In this document: piece by piece, positions 43,636-52,988 of the stretch | Layout of the letters: every line of letters begins with the position of its first letter | Position numbering within the stretch: the stretch's first letter is position 1 | NCBI GenBank assembly: GCA_023436145.1 | Contig: JAEZKP010000031.1 | Location: 124,001 to 188,000, forward strand | DNA length: 64,000 nt | Direction: 5' to 3' | Source: Fibrobacterota bacterium | Lineage (GTDB): Bacteria; Fibrobacterota; Chitinivibrionia; Chitinivibrionales; Chitinispirillaceae | Made by a program: the position numbers and the translations under genes | The notes under the pieces: model-generated | Told to the model about the DNA's origin: nothing | The model's input: the letters and a program-made list of their open reading frames with translations, nothing else | The model's database searches: none

Positions 43636-45342
43636 ATGCTTTCTAAAAGTGCTTCTCTTCTGTTTGCTGTTCTCTTAAATGGTTTTTCTCTTTTTGCCCT
43701 CAGTCCGGTTGCTACTCATGGACCGCTGAAAGTATCTGAGGGAAAGATTATCGGCACTAAAAACAATGAGCCTGTTCAATTAGCCGGAATGAGCATGTTC
43801 TGGTCATTATGGGAAGGGGAGAAATTTTACAACAGCAATGTGGTAAGCTGGTTGGTTCAGGATTGGAATATCAATCTTATCCGTGCAGCATTAGGTGTGG
43901 GAGTTTATGGTGGATACGATTCTAATGATCCCAATTCTTCTACCTCTCATGTCAACCGGATAAAAACCATCGTTAATGCTGCCATAGCCAATGGCATCTA
44001 TGTAATTGTGGATTATCATGCCCATGACGCAAATACAGATATCAATAGTGCCAAAACATTCTTTTCCCAAATGGCCAAAGAATATGGAACCAGCCCTAAT
44101 GTAATCTGGGAGATCTGGAACGAACCGGATTTGGCGAAAGGGACTGGCCCTAAAGGCATGGACTCCTGGAATGATATTAAAAACTACGCTGCCGAAATCA
44201 TTCCAGTTATCCGTCAGCACAGTCAGAATCTGATAATCGTTGGAACACCAAGCTGGTCTCAGGCAGTAGATTCTGCGGCACTATCTCCTGTTGCTGACCC
44301 TAATGTAGCATATACCCTTCATTTTTATGCAGGTACTCATAAAGATAGTCTTAGGGCAGTTGCACAGAGTGCACTGGATCTTGGTGCTCCTCTTTTTATC
44401 ACTGAATTCGGAATGACTATTGCCGATGGTGGTAGCGATGGATTGATTGATTCTGTAGAAACCCGAATATGGCTGGATTGGGCAGATTCAAACGGTATCA
44501 GCTGGGCAAACTGGTCTATTGTAGACAAAGGAGAGGCTTCGGCAGCCCTCAAATCCGGTGTGTCTGCAGAAGGCGGGTGGACTCAGGATGAGCTCACAGA
44601 ATCCGGAAAATGGATCAGAAACCGTCTCAGGGCCAGACCAGCCTATGAGTACACAGATATTATTCCTATGGATGGTAAATCCCTCCCGGGAATTATTGAA
44701 GCCGAATCGTTTACCGCAAAAAGCGAAGAATTGAAACCGGAACAGACAACAGATGTAGGTGGAGGAGAAAATCTGGCATACACCTCTAATGGAGTCTGGG
44801 CTGAATATTCGGTCAATGTAAGAATCGAAGGTGAATACACTGCCAGACTAAGGGTTGCAGCAGATGCAAATTTTGGTGGAACTATCAGCCTGAAATTTAA
44901 CAACACCGTTATTGCATCATGGAATATAGGAAACACTGGTGGATGGCAAAGCTGGGTAACAACTGACAGCTGTCCGAAATTTACTCTTCCCAAAGGTGAG
45001 GCTAAAATGCGGATTGAATGGAGCGGAACTGCTTCAAGCCTGGTCAATTTAAACTGGATAGAATTCAAACAGGTGTTAGAACCAATCCCTGTCAAAAGGC
45101 AAAATTCTCAATGCCAGAAACAATTACCTGATTTCCATATCAGAAATGGTATTCTCTCTTTTTCAGCGGACGACCATTTTATATTTGCAACAATGTTTTC
45201 GGCATCCGGGAAAGTTCTCTATAGTTCGCCTGTAAAAAGTGGGATGATACGTATTCCGCTTGGGCCTGGGTTACATTTATTGCAATTGAAAAAGCGAAAT
45301 GGTTCGTTTGAATCAGTGAAATTCATTGGAAACCGAATGTAG
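43636..45342 (+). CDS. Secreted GH5 cellulase with CBM6 and Por-type C-terminal tail
   Basis: This 568-residue protein starts behind CTGGAGAAATTC with a signal peptide (1-22). The GH5 TIM barrel (about 30-335) has the acid/base Glu in IWEIWNEPD near 159 and the nucleophile Glu in LFITEFGMT near 255; HAHD near 134 is the usual His segment. A CBM6 follows (about 352-475: GIIEAESFTAKSEE, NGVWAEYSVNV, WNIGNTGGWQSW). The last 70 residues resemble a Por secretion sorting domain (FSASGKVLYSSP, PLGPGLHLLQLK). It should cut beta-1,4-glucan outside the cell. Both catalytic residues are present. Confidence 0.93.
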   Translation: MLSKSASLLFAVLLNGFSLFALSPVATHGPLKVSEGKIIGTKNNEPVQLAGMSMFWSLWEGEKFYNSNVVSWLVQDWNINLIRAALGVGVYGGYDSNDPNSSTSHVNRIKTIVNAAIANGIYVIVDYHAHDANTDINSAKTFFSQMAKEYGTSPNVIWEIWNEPDLAKGTGPKGMDSWNDIKNYAAEIIPVIRQHSQNLIIVGTPSWSQAVDSAALSPVADPNVAYTLHFYAGTHKDSLRAVAQSALDLGAPLFITEFGMTIADGGSDGLIDSVETRIWLDWADSNGISWANWSIVDKGEASAALKSGVSAEGGWTQDELTESGKWIRNRLRARPAYEYTDIIPMDGKSLPGIIEAESFTAKSEELKPEQTTDVGGGENLAYTSNGVWAEYSVNVRIEGEYTARLRVAADANFGGTISLKFNNTVIASWNIGNTGGWQSWVTTDSCPKFTLPKGEAKMRIEWSGTASSLVNLNWIEFKQVLEPIPVKRQNSQCQKQLPDFHIRNGILSFSADDHFIFATMFSASGKVLYSSPVKSGMIRIPLGPGLHLLQLKKRNGSFESVKFIGNRM

Positions 45343-45444
45343 GCTGCCTGCAGAACGACAATAATACCTATTGATTTATAATAAGATGCCTTGTTGTATA
45401 TTTATATAAAGCGATTTTTAATACTATCAACAAGGGGTCTGAAC

Positions 45445-45984
45445 ATGAAGACAATGAGCAATGGAATTTTGTGGATAGTAGCCATTTTTACAATATGTTC
45501 TGGTGGTGAACAGGTGCTAAGTCTTGGAAGTGACGCTCCGGATTTCTCCCTCCGGGCTCAGGATAGTTCTACGGTACAGTTGAGTGAATTCAAGGACAAA
45601 AACAGCGTAGTACTGATTTTCTACCCTGGAGATGAAACCCCGGTGTGTACTAAACAACTCTGTGAAATCAGGGATGATTACTCAGCTTTTATAAATAAAG
45701 GAGCTGTTGTATTTGGTATTAATCCGGGCTCGGAAAAGTCCCATCAAAAATTTGCTCAAAAACACAATTTCCAATTCAAACTTCTTATCGATGAAAAAGG
45801 CGAAGTAGCCAGAAGCTACAAAGCCAAAGGCAAGGTAATGAATCAGCGCACCGTTTATGTGATAAACCCTCAGGGAAAAGTGATTTATGCCCAAAGGGGA
45901 AAACCTCCGGTCTCAGAGATCCTTGCCAGTATACCATCAGCGGATGCAAAGAATGAAGTACCGGATATCAAAATAAAAGATTAA
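45445..45984 (+). CDS. Exported peroxiredoxin (Bcp/PrxQ type)
   Basis: I use ATG 45445 (179 residues), behind AAGGGG; an upstream in-frame ATG at 45391 is less likely. A short signal peptide (about 1-18) precedes an AhpC/TSA domain with LGSDAPDFSLRAQDSSTVQL, LIFYPGDETPVCTKQLCEIR, and a late ARSYKAKGKVMNQRTVYVIN. The peroxidatic Cys is in PVCTKQLC, with a second Cys five residues on, the C-x4-C pattern of PrxQ-type enzymes. It would reduce peroxides outside the cytoplasm. Most Bcp proteins are cytoplasmic, so the signal is a variation. The electron donor is not in view. Confidence 0.88.
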   Translation: MKTMSNGILWIVAIFTICSGGEQVLSLGSDAPDFSLRAQDSSTVQLSEFKDKNSVVLIFYPGDETPVCTKQLCEIRDDYSAFINKGAVVFGINPGSEKSHQKFAQKHNFQFKLLIDEKGEVARSYKAKGKVMNQRTVYVINPQGKVIYAQRGKPPVSEILASIPSADAKNEVPDIKIKD

Positions 45985-46163
45985 ACCTTGCCGTTTTTGA
46001 AAACAGAAGACAGGTACAGAGAACATAGGTTCTCATGCTCCTGTTTCGGTTCTGGAGCTTGTTAATTTTTTAAAGCCCCTCCAATACAGTCACTCTTTTT
46101 TTCTGGCCTATGATTTGTAGTGTATTTTTCCAGCCTGAAATTTTTTAACACATACCGGAAACA

Positions 46164-46547
46164 GTGAAAAATCAAAGCAGAAGGTTGCTGTTATTTTTAC
46201 TCAGTGCAGGCTTAAGTGGTCTGATTTATCTGATAGTACTATATATTTTACGGGAAATATGGGGGAGGAATGCTTACCTGAGTGTTACTGTGGCTTATGT
46301 TTCGGCAATGACTTTTTATTTTTTAAGCAACAAGACAGTTGTATTTAAAAAGAAAGATTCTCATAAAAAAGATCTTTTCAAACAACTGTTACAATTCAGC
46401 ATCATGATCATCTGTAATTTTTTCATTACACTTTTTATGGTCTGGTTTTTCCAGATTTTTACAGGTGAGGTATATTCGGGATCAGTCGCTGCCGGAATCA
46501 CAACTACAATTCTGGCTTATCTGGTATTTGACAGGATATTTAAATAG
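46164..46547 (+). CDS. GtrA family membrane protein
   Basis: This 127-residue protein has four spans (about 7-30, 37-60, 75-98, 103-125) and the GtrA/DPMS signature segments SAGLSGLIYLIVLYIL, AYVSAMTFYFLSNKTVVF and TILAYLVFDRIF. GtrA-like proteins are thought to flip or escort lipid-linked sugars in cell-wall or glycan synthesis. The start is GTG 46164 with a weak upstream purine stretch (CCGGAAACA). No glycosyltransferase is adjacent. The length is normal. Confidence 0.85.
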   Translation: MKNQSRRLLLFLLSAGLSGLIYLIVLYILREIWGRNAYLSVTVAYVSAMTFYFLSNKTVVFKKKDSHKKDLFKQLLQFSIMIICNFFITLFMVWFFQIFTGEVYSGSVAAGITTTILAYLVFDRIFK

Positions 46548-46687
46548 CATGAAAGTAATTATATGAAACTAGCGAGAAAGAACATTCAGGCTGGGTCAAA
46601 GCAAACCTTATGATCGGTATTGTTCAATATTTCAGGACTAATATATGAAGTAAAGCAAACAGAACATATTAAACGGAGCAGGCATTT

Positions 46688-47053
46688 ATGATACAGAAAC
46701 TGGATTGGAGTAAAGGAAAGATTTTCGCGTATGAAGCCAGCGGAAAATTGAGTAAAGCAGAACATATTCAGATTTATTCTGAACTCATAGAAGCTATAAA
46801 GCAATACGGTAAAATCCGTATATTTGTGCTGCTGCCAAAAATAGCCTGGCCTGAGCTGAGTGCTATTGGTACCCGCTTTTCTTTTGCCAAAGAACATCTC
46901 TTCCACATCGAACGTTATGCAATTGTTTCAGATAATCCCTTCATTGCGTGGCTTTCCCTCTTATTAAGCATTATACCAGGTTTTAAATATCGTCATTATG
47001 ACATCAAGGATCAGATAATGGCCAAAACCTGGATCGAGGCAAAACACACGTAA
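46688..47053 (+). CDS. SpoIIAA-like (STAS/CRAL-TRIO-type) protein
   Basis: This 121-residue cytoplasmic protein fits the small SpoIIAA-like group: a first strand FAYEASGKLSKAEHIQIYSE, a middle IRIFVLLPKIAWPELSAI, HIERYAIVSDNPF, and a final basic region with AKTWIEAK. Members of this group may bind lipids or act as phospho-relay partners. ATG 46688 has a GGAGCAGGCATTT ribosome site. No partner kinase is next to it, although a single-domain response regulator lies downstream. Confidence 0.75.
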   Translation: MIQKLDWSKGKIFAYEASGKLSKAEHIQIYSELIEAIKQYGKIRIFVLLPKIAWPELSAIGTRFSFAKEHLFHIERYAIVSDNPFIAWLSLLLSIIPGFKYRHYDIKDQIMAKTWIEAKHT

Positions 47054-47427
47054 ACGATTATGAGATTTGAAATTGCAGACTTTGATTTATAATAATATTT
47101 GAGATAAAATTGTTGATTTTGGATGCATGAGAAGATCTTCAATTAAGATAAGAGATTATAGATCCAGAGTCGATTAAGCAGTATTTTGCTCTATCTTCAA
47201 ATTTTAACATCCCTCATTCGAAAAGGCTCATTTTTCCTCATTATTAATCATTTTCTATTGCTGATTCATTTTTGTGTCAAATTCCAATAAGACAAACAGA
47301 TTTGTACCATTGAAAATTAAATTTAAACTGATTTAACCCTTTGTTTTTCATTATATTATAAGGGCTGAATTTTGCATTTGGAATAAAGACAGTCATCCGC
47401 TTTTAAACCAAATCGATTGAGAATGTA
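47054..47427. other. 374-base AT-rich intergenic region
   Basis: No open frame of coding character was found. The last 60 bases before 47428 are very AT-rich (ATTATATTATAAGGG) and probably carry the response-regulator promoter. Confidence 0.4.
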
Positions 47428-47826
47428 ATGAGAATTCTTATTATTGATGATGAAGAGATAGCCGTTTACAGTTACATTCGCTATTTAACCAAAATTGGAT
47501 ACCAGGTTTCATTCGCCTGCAGTCTTCAGGAAGCAAACCAACTTCTCCAAAAAGAGAATTTCGATGCAGTAATCTTGGATCTGAGGCTGCCTGATGGTAA
47601 TGCCCTGGAAATGATCCCTCAAATACGATCTCTTAATAACGAAACTGTTATAATTATCGTTTCCGGTAGTTCGGATAACAGCCTTATCGAAAAGGCAACA
47701 CAATTGGGAGCCAATCGCTTTCTGGTAAAACCAGTAAGCATGCAAAAAATATGTGCCAGTATTGTCGAAATTCTAAACGGTGTTTATGAAAAAAATCTCA
47801 CCTATAGAAGTAACCGGTCTTTATAA
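47428..47826 (+). CDS. Single-domain response regulator (receiver only)
   Basis: This 132-residue protein is a full receiver domain. The acidic pair is in LIIDDEEIA, the phospho-acceptor Asp in VILDLRLPDGNA near 50, the Ser switch in IIIVSGSS near 76 and the Lys in FLVKPVS near 101. There is no output domain; about 15 basic residues follow. Such proteins act by protein contact or phospho-transfer. No histidine kinase is adjacent; those in the window are at 4326 and at the right edge. A hairpin without a U-tract follows the gene. Confidence 0.9.
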   Translation: MRILIIDDEEIAVYSYIRYLTKIGYQVSFACSLQEANQLLQKENFDAVILDLRLPDGNALEMIPQIRSLNNETVIIIVSGSSDNSLIEKATQLGANRFLVKPVSMQKICASIVEILNGVYEKNLTYRSNRSL

Positions 47827-47890
47827 CGAATGATATTTCAAATCTGGCACTGATTGAGGTAAGGGGGATCCGGTTCTTTGCAAGGTTGGC

Positions 47891-47912
47891 GTTATGGGAT
47901 AAGTCCCATAAC
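47891..47912. repeat. 9-bp-arm hairpin between convergent genes
   Basis: Arms GTTATGGGA and TCCCATAAC with loop TAAG are perfect. It lies between the response regulator stop (47826) and the reverse gene stop (47961). There is no U-tract, so it is a hairpin of unproven role. Confidence 0.5.
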
Positions 47913-47960
47913 ACCATGGTCCGAATAATTCTCTTCTTTATAGCCACAATTGTGGCCCCT

Positions 47961-50231
47961 TCATTTGATAACAAAACGTTGTACATACTGATTCTCTTTT
48001 GATGCAGCTTTTAGAAGATATACACCCGATCCGCTCAAAGGAATTTTAACCTGGCTAGTAAGTTTCAGATCTCCCTTTATCTCTTTGATCAGCTTTCCCT
48101 GAACATTGAAAATGGAGATATTGGAATAATTATCAGTTGCTGGAATTCTGATCTTGATCGATTTTGAACCGCAACGAATCATAAGTATTCGTGATGCAGT
48201 TCTGACCACCTGATCAGGAGCTCTCTCAATCCTGGTGGTGTAATTGCTGACATTAGCCACAAAGATCTCCCCATCTTTAGCTGCAACACAGAGCTGATTA
48301 CCAACTGCTCCAAAAAAGCTCAAATCATTGGCAGGAACTCCTGTATTGGATTCATTCCAGGTATTGCCATTGTCAAAAGACACATAAAGATTGGGAAGCA
48401 GTTTTTTTACACTGGAAATAGGATTGTATCGCTCTCCTGGTATCCCGCAAAAGAGAGTATCACCGACTTGTGCGATTTTTATTACGGGCGCAATTAATTG
48501 ATTAAGTGTCATTTTCCAGGTAATTCCACCATCTGCAGAAACAAACAGCGCCTTGTTTAAATTATTTTTAGATTCAGGTAAATTATACCTGAAGAAAGTA
48601 ATCGCAGTTAAGAAAGAACCAGATTTTTCGATATTCATGATTTTCCAGCTGTTGACAGTATCATCTTTTGCCACTTCAAACAGTGTATTATCATCCGTAC
48701 TTTTCAGGTCTTTCCACAATAACAGGCATCTGCGCACCGAAAATGGCAGATTATCAGGCAAATCTGTAAGCGGTGTAGATTTGTTTACCCCATATTTTTT
48801 CAAAGCATCAACCCATTTATCATCACTTAAATGACGACAATAGAGTTCATTTTTATCGTATACGCTCACAAAAGCAAAAATAAGACTGTCTTCAAACACC
48901 ATTTCAGTAACAGCTCCATATACAATAGCATCAACCGGTAGCGTTGGAAGACCGTCAGAAAATGGTTCCCAATCACCATCCTTAACTTTCCTGAATACTC
49001 CGTCAGTTTGAGATCCGGCATACAAGACCGAATCCTTAAGCGTAAGCGAAATAATTTTTTTGTTCTGCAGTCCCTCTGTTTTTTTCATACTGTTGGAAAT
49101 AATCTGGTTCTGATGAAGAGTATAAGTCAGACTGTAAACCCCGGAATCACCAGCAGCTATAAACATACGATATTCGCTATTTATTGCGGATCCGGTTATG
49201 CTTACTATTCCACTGTCCAGATTATTATTAACTGTCATTAAAGAAGACCAGTTATCAATGTTATGTGGTATTACTTTGCCAGAAGAATCCGGAAAGAGGG
49301 TATTAAAAGAGAGTGATGAATCACTGGAAACCAGATTCGCCCCTCTTCCAACATCATAGATTAATTTTTCCAGTTGTTTTGATCTATCCGTAAAAGTTCT
49401 TGTATTTGACTGATCCTCCACCTCTACCCTTCCATAACCTACTTTGATAACGCACTTTTCCTCAATCGAATCACAACTCTTATAAGGGTAGTTGATCACA
49501 AAAAGAGGTGTACCAAATGTGGGGCTAAGTGGTTCCGGGTTCTCAATGACGAGTGTAGGATCTTCCAGGTAATTGGTTGCATTATTGATAAATAATATTA
49601 GCCGGTTTAAAGCAACGCGATCAGTTAAACGGAAAACCGGATCAGGTCTTCCGGAAAAAACAAACATAACGGAAATATCCGCATAATCGGGTACTTCGTA
49701 TAAGCTGTTTTTGTATAATCGTGCTTCCTTGCTTACCACCTGATAATAATTGATTCGATCGATCGCACCAATGTATTCGCCAATTCTTAACAGAGCACAA
49801 TATCCGCCATCCGGAGTTCTGATAAAATAGACCTTTTTATTGATAGGAACAGCGGTTTTATAACCATTTGCCGGTGCCTGTAAAGCCACCTTTCTGATTC
49901 TATTATCATAATAGAATAACGTTTGAGGATCATGGCTTATGGTACCGGAAATTGCAAAATTTAATTCCACTTCCAATTCGGGAACAGTAGTAATTCCGTA
50001 GGGGCAATAAATGCTGTCCATAAAAAAAATCAGGTCATTTGACCGGCTACGATTATTATAATGCTTTACGCATTTAAATGAATCAGGTGTCAGTGGGATT
50101 CCCACAGTATCTCCAAAGTATTCGATGGTAAATAACCTGCTGACTGGTTCGGAAGTCTCCGGGAAGCCGGGTACACTTAACATCAGACAATAAGACGCTA
50201 CCAAAATAGATTTCCTGTAAAATGCTTTCAT
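47961..50231 (-). CDS. Secreted beta-propeller-like protein with Por-type sorting domain
   Basis: This 756-residue protein has a signal peptide (about 1-24). The middle contains propeller-type repeats: SGVYSLTYTL, VLYAGSQTDGVFRKVKDGDW and FVSADGGITWKMTLN, the Asp-box motif of sialidase/sortilin propellers. LYVSFDNGNTWNES is a second Asp-box (SxDxGxTW). The last 75 residues (ISIFNVQGKLIKEIK, GVYLLKAASKENQY) are a type A Por secretion sorting domain. It is third in an operon with a TIGR02147 protein and a lipoprotein, overlapping the latter by ATGA. It should be exported by a type IX-like system. The ligand is unknown. Confidence 0.85.
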   Translation of the reverse strand: MKAFYRKSILVASYCLMLSVPGFPETSEPVSRLFTIEYFGDTVGIPLTPDSFKCVKHYNNRSRSNDLIFFMDSIYCPYGITTVPELEVELNFAISGTISHDPQTLFYYDNRIRKVALQAPANGYKTAVPINKKVYFIRTPDGGYCALLRIGEYIGAIDRINYYQVVSKEARLYKNSLYEVPDYADISVMFVFSGRPDPVFRLTDRVALNRLILFINNATNYLEDPTLVIENPEPLSPTFGTPLFVINYPYKSCDSIEEKCVIKVGYGRVEVEDQSNTRTFTDRSKQLEKLIYDVGRGANLVSSDSSLSFNTLFPDSSGKVIPHNIDNWSSLMTVNNNLDSGIVSITGSAINSEYRMFIAAGDSGVYSLTYTLHQNQIISNSMKKTEGLQNKKIISLTLKDSVLYAGSQTDGVFRKVKDGDWEPFSDGLPTLPVDAIVYGAVTEMVFEDSLIFAFVSVYDKNELYCRHLSDDKWVDALKKYGVNKSTPLTDLPDNLPFSVRRCLLLWKDLKSTDDNTLFEVAKDDTVNSWKIMNIEKSGSFLTAITFFRYNLPESKNNLNKALFVSADGGITWKMTLNQLIAPVIKIAQVGDTLFCGIPGERYNPISSVKKLLPNLYVSFDNGNTWNESNTGVPANDLSFFGAVGNQLCVAAKDGEIFVANVSNYTTRIERAPDQVVRTASRILMIRCGSKSIKIRIPATDNYSNISIFNVQGKLIKEIKGDLKLTSQVKIPLSGSGVYLLKAASKENQYVQRFVIK

Positions 50232-51196
50232 AAATCTGCCTCTTGGGGTGTGGTGATAGTAACCGGTCCTTCATTGGCACTTGCCATAAAGCTATCGCTT
50301 ATCGACCGGACAACATAATACACTACTATGCCGGGCTGAAAATCGGAGATGTCATCAAAAAACAATGGTTCTATCACGGTAAATATGGTATCTGTCTGAA
50401 GAGGATTAATTCTGCGTTCCACTTCGAAACCAACAAGATCCAGGGTGTTGTAGGCTTTCCATGTAAGTTTGATTTCACCTGGTTTTCCTGCAGGTGCTAT
50501 TTTGAGGTCAAAAGGTTTGGGTGGGGGCAGCCATGGTATGCGCTTTATAAGAACAGTTTCCACCTGAGTTATTGAGGAATCAACGACTATAACCGAATCC
50601 TTAATGGTAGTAAAGAAGCCGTCATCAGCATGAAAAACCAGGGTATAATTACCCGGAGGTATGTTTGTAAACTCATACTTTCCCTGGAGATCGGTAGTGA
50701 CTTGACGGTTGATGTCCTTGATAAATACATCAATGAAGCCATCCTGAAGATTATTATTGGACATGTGGCTTTTGACACCGCCTCTGGTGGCTACACCACG
50801 TATAGTTCCGGGTTTTGAGAGGATAATTGAATCATAGCGAATCTGGGAGTTCCAGGATTCTACTTCCAGATTATTAACTATCGCATAACCGATTTTATCG
50901 CTTCCCTGTGCTTCGAGTACAAATTGGCCGGAGCTTAGCATGGCCACCTCAAAATACCCTTTTTCGTCTGCGGTAATAACCATTTCCGGCTGCACCAGTT
51001 TGTATGATGCAGTTGAATCGACACCTTCGGATTTTTTATAAATGATAATTCTGGCATGAGCAGCAGGTAATTTACCCGGAGTAAATATATACCCGGCTAC
51101 AACCGGATTGGTTTCCTCTGTTGCAGGCCCTGCTACCTGAGTGGTGCAGGAAATAAATTGAATCAGTAAAATTAATAGTATACAAATAAATCTCAT
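50228..51196 (-). CDS. Lipoprotein with AGxxTExTN motif, carboxypeptidase-like and FN3 domains
   Basis: This 322-residue protein has a lipobox (FISC, Cys 17) and the motif AGPATEETNP, close to AGATTETTNG in the lipoprotein at 39590. Two carboxypeptidase-regulatory-like domains follow (about 35-120: GYFEVAMLSSGQFVLEAQGS; about 125-220: GKYEFTNIPPGNYTLVFH). A fibronectin type III-like domain closes it (about 235-318: GEIKLTWKAYNTLDLVGFEV). The ATG overlaps the TIGR02147 stop and its own stop overlaps the next ATG, so the three genes are read as one coupled unit. It is probably surface-exposed and may anchor or recognise the 756-residue partner. Confidence 0.88.
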   Translation of the reverse strand: MRFICILLILLIQFISCTTQVAGPATEETNPVVAGYIFTPGKLPAAHARIIIYKKSEGVDSTASYKLVQPEMVITADEKGYFEVAMLSSGQFVLEAQGSDKIGYAIVNNLEVESWNSQIRYDSIILSKPGTIRGVATRGGVKSHMSNNNLQDGFIDVFIKDINRQVTTDLQGKYEFTNIPPGNYTLVFHADDGFFTTIKDSVIVVDSSITQVETVLIKRIPWLPPPKPFDLKIAPAGKPGEIKLTWKAYNTLDLVGFEVERRINPLQTDTIFTVIEPLFFDDISDFQPGIVVYYVVRSISDSFMASANEGPVTITTPQEADL

Positions 51197-52023
51197 TTTC
51201 TGTTCCTTTGACGAGTCAAGGGAAAAAACTGGATATTAAGCTGAAAAACCGCTTCTTCACTGCAATCCTGATGAGCGATATTCATTATCTTTTTTCGAAA
51301 TTGAGATATTTCATCTTTGATCTGTTGGAATGCTTTTGAAGAAAGGCTCAAGGTAACTCCGCTTATATCCCGCTCTGCGGATTTATGTAAGTCAAGTGAT
51401 CGTATAGCCAGTTGCAACATCGACTTATGGAAAGCTGACAATCCTACGGTTTTGACATCCTCACCGGAACTTATGAGTGGTGAGGTAGCTTTGTAGTGTC
51501 CGGAATCATCTTTTTGCAGCATCCCCAGTTTCAATAAAAGTTCAACTGACTGTTTTGCCTGTTTAGGGGTGATCGGAGGATCAAAGACTTTAGCAATCTG
51601 CTCAAAATTATCCCCAAAATCCAAGACCGGGAGAAGAGAACGCATGGCTACATTATACCACTGGGAAAAATACTCATAATGCTCCTCAGGAACAGTTTCA
51701 ACATCACAACCCTTTCGCAAATCGAGTAGAATCTGAAAGTGATGGTTCTTAGTTTCAGTGGTTTTAGCCTGATTGAACCTGACCAGATGTTCAAAATAAA
51801 GCCTCTCCTTGCCTGAAAGCTTAAAGGCACGGGCAAGAGAGTTTATTCCTGCTTCAGAGAGATTTCTGGCGCCATTCATTACCCGTAACAGATAATCCCG
51901 AGCCTTAAACCCGGTTTTTTCAGACAACACCTTAAGGGAATAGACGGGATTTTCGGACTTCTTATGATTATAAAAATCCTTTATATACTCTCTATAATCG
52001 ATGTAATTATGGATTTTTTTCAT
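51193..52023 (-). CDS. TIGR02147 family protein (copy 2)
   Basis: This 276-residue paralogue of the protein at 41254 has the same landmarks: NYIDYREYIKDFYNHKK at the start, FKARDYLLRVMNGARNLSEA, YFEHLVRFNQAKT, SQWYNVAMRSLLPVLDF in the middle and QLNIQFFPLT at the end. Helical content is high and there is no membrane span or signal. As with copy 1 the N-terminal part looks DNA-binding, but no function is proven. It leads a three-gene operon with ATGA overlaps. The ribosome site is CTGAGGTCACT. Confidence 0.88.
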   Translation of the reverse strand: MKKIHNYIDYREYIKDFYNHKKSENPVYSLKVLSEKTGFKARDYLLRVMNGARNLSEAGINSLARAFKLSGKERLYFEHLVRFNQAKTTETKNHHFQILLDLRKGCDVETVPEEHYEYFSQWYNVAMRSLLPVLDFGDNFEQIAKVFDPPITPKQAKQSVELLLKLGMLQKDDSGHYKATSPLISSGEDVKTVGLSAFHKSMLQLAIRSLDLHKSAERDISGVTLSLSSKAFQQIKDEISQFRKKIMNIAHQDCSEEAVFQLNIQFFPLTRQRNRK

Positions 52024-52364
52024 AGTGACCTCAGGTTATAGTATAAATAAACCGGAAAGGAAAAACCAGAAATTAGGGGATTTTTCGTTGTCCTTTAGAC
52101 AACGGTGTTTTATTCATAGAAATAGGAAGTATTTTGATCTTGAACCATTAATGTGTAAAGAGACAGAGGGAATTTGAGGGACCGTCCTATCCAAAATATG
52201 AACATTCACTTAAGAGTGTTTAGTGCTACGCCTGCCGTGGATCTGCAGAATTTATTTTACCAGAACTAACCAATTGCAAAGTATATTGAATCTTTCCGGA
52301 TGGTTCAAATAACATATTTTCAATTTTTATTTGGACGATTGCTTATTTAAACTGGAGAAAACAG
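52024..52364. other. Divergent promoter region with two small inverted repeats
   Basis: It separates TIGR02147 copy 2 from the forward methyltransferase gene. A hairpin at 52086-52104 has perfect 7-bp arms CGTTGTC and GACAACG with loop CTTTA, about 63 bases upstream of the reverse-strand start, and may be an operator or UTR structure. At 52178-52187 GGGACCGTCC resembles the short-repeat core seen at 39275 and 42239. No coding frame is apparent. Confidence 0.5.
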
Positions 52365-52988
52365 TTGAAAAATACTGACATAGAAATACAAAGATTCTAC
52401 AATGATATTGCACATCAACTTGCAGATGATTGGTATTGCAATGACAGTTTAACCCCGGCTCTAAAAAGTTTTGTATCTCTTTTGAAAAGTAAACCCAGGA
52501 TCCTTGACCTTAGGTGCGGTGCTGGATATGAAAGTATGAGGTTACACAATCTGGGCGCAGAAGTGGTGGGTATAGATTACGCCGCTGAACCAATCAGAAT
52601 TGCACGTGAAAGGAATCCCCAGTGCACATTTGAAGTAATGGATTTCAGAAAAATTGATAATCAGATAGGTCACTTTGATGGAATTGCAGCAATCGCTTCC
52701 ATAATACATATACCTAATGACGAACTGGCCGGTCTCTTTAAAAGCATGAAGAATATTTTAAACCCGAATGGTTTTATTATGCTGGTGGTTATTGAAGGAG
52801 ACGGATTATGCAAGGAACGTAGTATAATTGAGGTAAATGGTTTTACATACAATAGGCCTTTCTATTTGCACAACCGGAAAATTCTGACACAGGTTGCAGA
52901 AAAAACCGGACTGAAATTTTCCACTGAAATTATTCTCGCTGATGAACTCAGTAAATATGGCTGGAAATGCTTTATTTATCGGAATTAA
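52365..52988 (+). CDS. Class I SAM-dependent methyltransferase
   Basis: This 207-residue enzyme starts at TTG 52365 behind CTGGAGAAAACAG. Motif I is ILDLRCGAGYESMRL near 45, where the usual Gly after Leu is Arg (DLRCGAG). The acidic residue in VVGIDYAAEPI, MDFRKIDN near 88, and FDGIAAIASIIHIP near 100 are typical of the Methyltransf_25/11 group. The substrate is unknown. The protein is complete. The Arg in the SAM loop could lower activity. It is a single-gene unit with no obvious pathway neighbour. Confidence 0.88.
   Translation: MKNTDIEIQRFYNDIAHQLADDWYCNDSLTPALKSFVSLLKSKPRILDLRCGAGYESMRLHNLGAEVVGIDYAAEPIRIARERNPQCTFEVMDFRKIDNQIGHFDGIAAIASIIHIPNDELAGLFKSMKNILNPNGFIMLVVIEGDGLCKERSIIEVNGFTYNRPFYLHNRKILTQVAEKTGLKFSTEIILADELSKYGWKCFIYRN

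Noticed and set aside
46031..46072. Terminator after the peroxiredoxin gene
   Set aside because: Only 5-bp arms (GCTCC / GGAGC) around a 12-base loop; too weak to list as a feature.
46586..46906. 106-codon reverse frame opposite the SpoIIAA-like gene
   Set aside because: The forward frame has a good ribosome site and family-like pattern; the reverse frame has neither.
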